From NCBI GenBank assembly GCA_913054205.1, contig CAJXJM010000122.1, positions 1-7,388 on the forward strand: a stretch of DNA of 7,388 bases, given 5' to 3'. How positions within the stretch are numbered: the stretch's first letter is position 1; every line of letters starts with the position of its first letter. Positions 5,819-7,388 of this stretch are shown here, one piece after another. The notes beneath the pieces are model-generated. The model was not told the origin of the DNA. It saw only the letters and a list, made by a program, of their open reading frames with translations, and searched no databases. This stretch comes from an uncultured Rhodospirillaceae bacterium (GTDB lineage Bacteria; Pseudomonadota; Alphaproteobacteria; Rhodospirillales; UBA2165). The translations under genes were made by a program, and so were the position numbers.

Positions 5819-7219
5819 CTAAGGCAAATAATCTTTCAAATCCACATTTTCGAAGTTTTTCGGAAAAGCTGGCTCAAAGTTGGTGCGCTCTTCATCGGAC
5901 AAATGCGCCGGGATCGTTGCATCTATCATCCATTTGGTGCCGACCCGGGCAAAATTGCCCATGCCGGGCGCGACGGGCGAGATATTATCGAGGGCGAACA
6001 CCCGAGTTTCCGGGATCATCGTCACATCGCGCTCAGCATGCACCCGCGTCGTCATCGACCAGGCGATTTGGCGGAGATCATTTGCATCGATGTCTTCATC
6101 GACGGCAATGGCGAGCTTGGGATGAAGATAGGGGCCAGATAGAGCAGCCATCAGCGCTGTTTTTGCTTGGCCTGAATGCTTGGGGCGCATTTTGAGGATC
6201 AGCATCATAACGCCAGCTTCGGTAACCGCACGCACATCAAGCAAATTCAGACCACCCTCGACATCTTTAAGATGACGCTTGGTCGCGACCTCAACACCAA
6301 TGCCCATGGTAGATTGAGCATCCGTCACCGGAAAGCCGCAGTGAAGGGCATAGAAAATTGGGTCTTTGCGTTGGGTAATTGCTTTGACTTGAAAGACTTC
6401 CGATTTTGCGCCGCCGGCATAAGTTCCTGTGACTTCACCGAAGGGGCCTTCCGGTTCGAGCGTGTTCGGCAGCACTTCTCCTTCAATTACGATTTCTGCC
6501 TCGGCTGGTACCTCCATGTCGATGGACTCGCATTTTACCAGGCGAACCGGCTCACCCATTAATGCGCCAGCCAATGCCAATTCGTCATTGCCAAATGTAG
6601 TCGTGAAGGAGGATGCAAAAAAGATCGCTGGGTGAACGCCGTAAACCATCGCGACCGGCATTGCCTCTCCTCGAGCGCAATATTTTTCATAAATCTGGCG
6701 CGCCTGACGGGGGATCATAATAAATCCGGTTTTATCTTTCCCCGTGACCATCTGGCGATGCACCGAAAGATTGCGGATGCCGGTATCGGGGTCCTTGATC
6801 ACGGCGATGCCCGAGGCAAAATATCGCCCGCCATCTTTTTCAGACGTCATAAGGGTAGGGAAGTCGTAGAGGTCAATTTCATCGCCGGTTTTTTTGACTT
6901 CTTTTACCGGAGCATCGCCTTTTGTCATCTCCGCAGCAATCGGCGTTTGCAGACGCTCACCCATCTGATCGAGTAAATTAGCTTCTTCGATATTCAGCCC
7001 AATCGCCCATTTTTTTCGATCCGCTACAATTTGGCTGCAGGCCAACCAAACACCATGGCCTTTAATATTTGTAAACAGGCTAGCCTTTCCCAATTCATTA
7101 AAAGCTCTCCACTCCACCGCCGCCATATCGCTCAGTGGATCAACTTCTGTGGTGAAACGGATGAGCTCGCCCTGCTGTTCAAGATTTGCGAGCATGGTGC
7201 GAAAAGATTGGTCAGGCAT
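5819..7219 (-). CDS. UbiD-family prenylated-FMN-dependent decarboxylase
   Basis: This 466-residue cytoplasmic enzyme is of the UbiD/Fdc family, which reversibly decarboxylates aromatic or alpha,beta-unsaturated acids using prenylated FMN made by UbiX (no ubiX is in this window). The fold order fits: a small N-terminal domain, the central cofactor domain, then a C-terminal domain with APGMGNFARVGTKWMIDAT. The catalytic Glu-Arg-Glu set is visible as R155 in RNLSVHRQMVTG, and E257 and E262 in EPEGPFGEVTG. Metal ligands N150 and E213 also appear in place. The third ligand, usually histidine, seems to be A173 in IPRQARQIYEKY by spacing from R155. This is a by-eye alignment. The start is ATG 7219-7217, with GAGGA about 10 bases upstream. 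The length is normal for the family. It is probably not ubiquinone-pathway UbiD given the neighbouring catabolic-type genes; the substrate is unknown. Confidence 0.9.
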   Translation of the reverse strand: MPDQSFRTMLANLEQQGELIRFTTEVDPLSDMAAVEWRAFNELGKASLFTNIKGHGVWLACSQIVADRKKWAIGLNIEEANLLDQMGERLQTPIAAEMTKGDAPVKEVKKTGDEIDLYDFPTLMTSEKDGGRYFASGIAVIKDPDTGIRNLSVHRQMVTGKDKTGFIMIPRQARQIYEKYCARGEAMPVAMVYGVHPAIFFASSFTTTFGNDELALAGALMGEPVRLVKCESIDMEVPAEAEIVIEGEVLPNTLEPEGPFGEVTGTYAGGAKSEVFQVKAITQRKDPIFYALHCGFPVTDAQSTMGIGVEVATKRHLKDVEGGLNLLDVRAVTEAGVMMLILKMRPKHSGQAKTALMAALSGPYLHPKLAIAVDEDIDANDLRQIAWSMTTRVHAERDVTMIPETRVFALDNISPVAPGMGNFARVGTKWMIDATIPAHLSDEERTNFEPAFPKNFENVDLKDYLP

Positions 7220-7231
7220 AATTAGGGGTTC

Positions 7232-7243
7232 CTCATTAATGAG
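7232..7243. repeat. 12-bp perfect palindrome in the UbiD leader
   Basis: CTCATTAATGAG is fully self-complementary and begins 13 bases before the UbiD start. Its minus-strand end overlaps the GAGGA ribosome site. It could be an operator or a small structure that limits ribosome access; no specific regulator is recognised. Confidence 0.4.
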
Positions 7244-7249
7244 TTTCGG

Positions 7250-7278
7250 ACTTTAGAGGGCAAAGATATCGGACACAA
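7250..7278 (-). promoter_or_regulatory. Possible UbiD promoter
   Basis: On the minus strand TTGTGT (7278-7273) and TAAAGT (7255-7250) are 17 bases apart, and the -10-like box ends about 30 bases before the ATG. Both boxes are imperfect. The spacer contains one arm (7261-7269) of a 9-bp inverted repeat, so a regulator bound there would block polymerase. Confidence 0.25.
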
Positions 7279-7327
7279 TAACTGGCTTTAGACGGATTAA
7301 TGTAAGCAAAACATAATAATATCTTTG
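7261..7327. repeat. Spaced inverted repeat CAAAGATAT / ATATCTTTG
   Basis: CAAAGATAT (7261-7269) is exactly repeated in inverse orientation as ATATCTTTG (7319-7327), with 49 bases between. Both arms lie in the AT-rich non-coding region upstream of UbiD. The arrangement could be two operator half-sites or whole sites for a looping regulator; a chance match is possible. Confidence 0.4.
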
Positions 7328-7362
7328 GAATTCGCGAAAAAGTTGTTAGCTTTCCAAACAGT

Positions 7363-7388
7363 TTAATACACCAACTTAATACACCAAC
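7363..7388. repeat. 13-bp tandem repeat at the window edge
   Basis: TTAATACACCAAC occurs twice in direct tandem (7363-7375 and 7376-7388), ending exactly at the window boundary, so the array may continue. It lies in non-coding sequence upstream of UbiD. The rest of 7220-7388 shows no gene. Confidence 0.6.

Noticed and set aside
5800..6195. Plus-strand frame starting at an ATG preceded by GAAGGAGGGG
   Set aside because: The ribosome-site-like sequence is the right arm of the inverted repeat, and the protein is antisense to the UbiD C-terminus without any recognisable domain.
7363..7379. CtrA binding box (TTAA-N7-TTAA) suggested by paired TTAA and the presence of cckA
   Set aside because: The TTAA elements are separated by 9 bases rather than 7, and they arise from the 13-base tandem repeat.
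1..7388. CRISPR array, tRNA, rRNA, toxin-antitoxin or phage genes
   Set aside because: No regularly spaced repeats, cloverleaf-like or rRNA-like sequence, paired small genes or phage-type proteins were seen on either strand.

Overview
The window most likely comes from an alphaproteobacterium. The main reason is a complete CckA-type hybrid histidine kinase, the top of the CckA-ChpT-CtrA relay, which is essentially confined to that class. Base composition is mixed and not strongly GC-rich. Together with three catabolic-looking genes and several decayed genes, this suggests a free-living heterotroph that gains and loses accessory metabolism, but the exact lineage cannot be fixed from the sequence.

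Layout. Positions 1-86 probably hold the last codons of an unidentified upstream gene that overlaps the TTG start of cckA (83-2620, +). After an 81-base gap with a possible promoter and a strong ribosome binding site comes an isochorismatase-like cysteine hydrolase (2702-3388, +). It runs tail-to-tail into an AtzA/TrzA-type metal-dependent amidohydrolase (3385-4737, -). Their stop codons interlock within a 9-bp-stem hairpin that can serve as terminator for both strands.

The 378 bases from 4738 to 5115 contain no intact gene but are not empty. They hold the last ~55 codons of a TRAP-transporter large permease (DctM) on the minus strand, just upstream of the amidohydrolase. Fused to it at about 4910-4922 are the last ~63 codons of an NTF2/SnoaL-like protein on the plus strand. 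Both lack their 5' parts and meet at the broken ends, as expected if one deletion removed the heads of two divergent genes. Next comes a truncated phytanoyl-CoA-dioxygenase-like reading frame (5116-5652, -) that lacks the N-terminal iron-binding region. Its ribosome binding site lies in one arm of an inverted repeat bounding a ~138-base non-coding segment. The last gene is an intact UbiD-family decarboxylase (5819-7219, -). Its upstream region (7220-7388) contains a palindrome, a spaced 9-bp inverted repeat and a 13-bp tandem repeat.

How the genes relate. CckA is a core regulator with no evident link to the rest. The isochorismatase-like hydrolase, amidohydrolase, TRAP remnant, NTF2-like remnant, dioxygenase remnant and UbiD resemble a catabolic patch for uptake and breakdown of small organic acids or N-containing ring compounds, now partly eroded. 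No specific substrate can be named. I do not see a new defence or mobile system here. The most informative features are the decay junction, the inverted-repeat segment, and unusual active-site residues in the amidohydrolase and possibly in UbiD.
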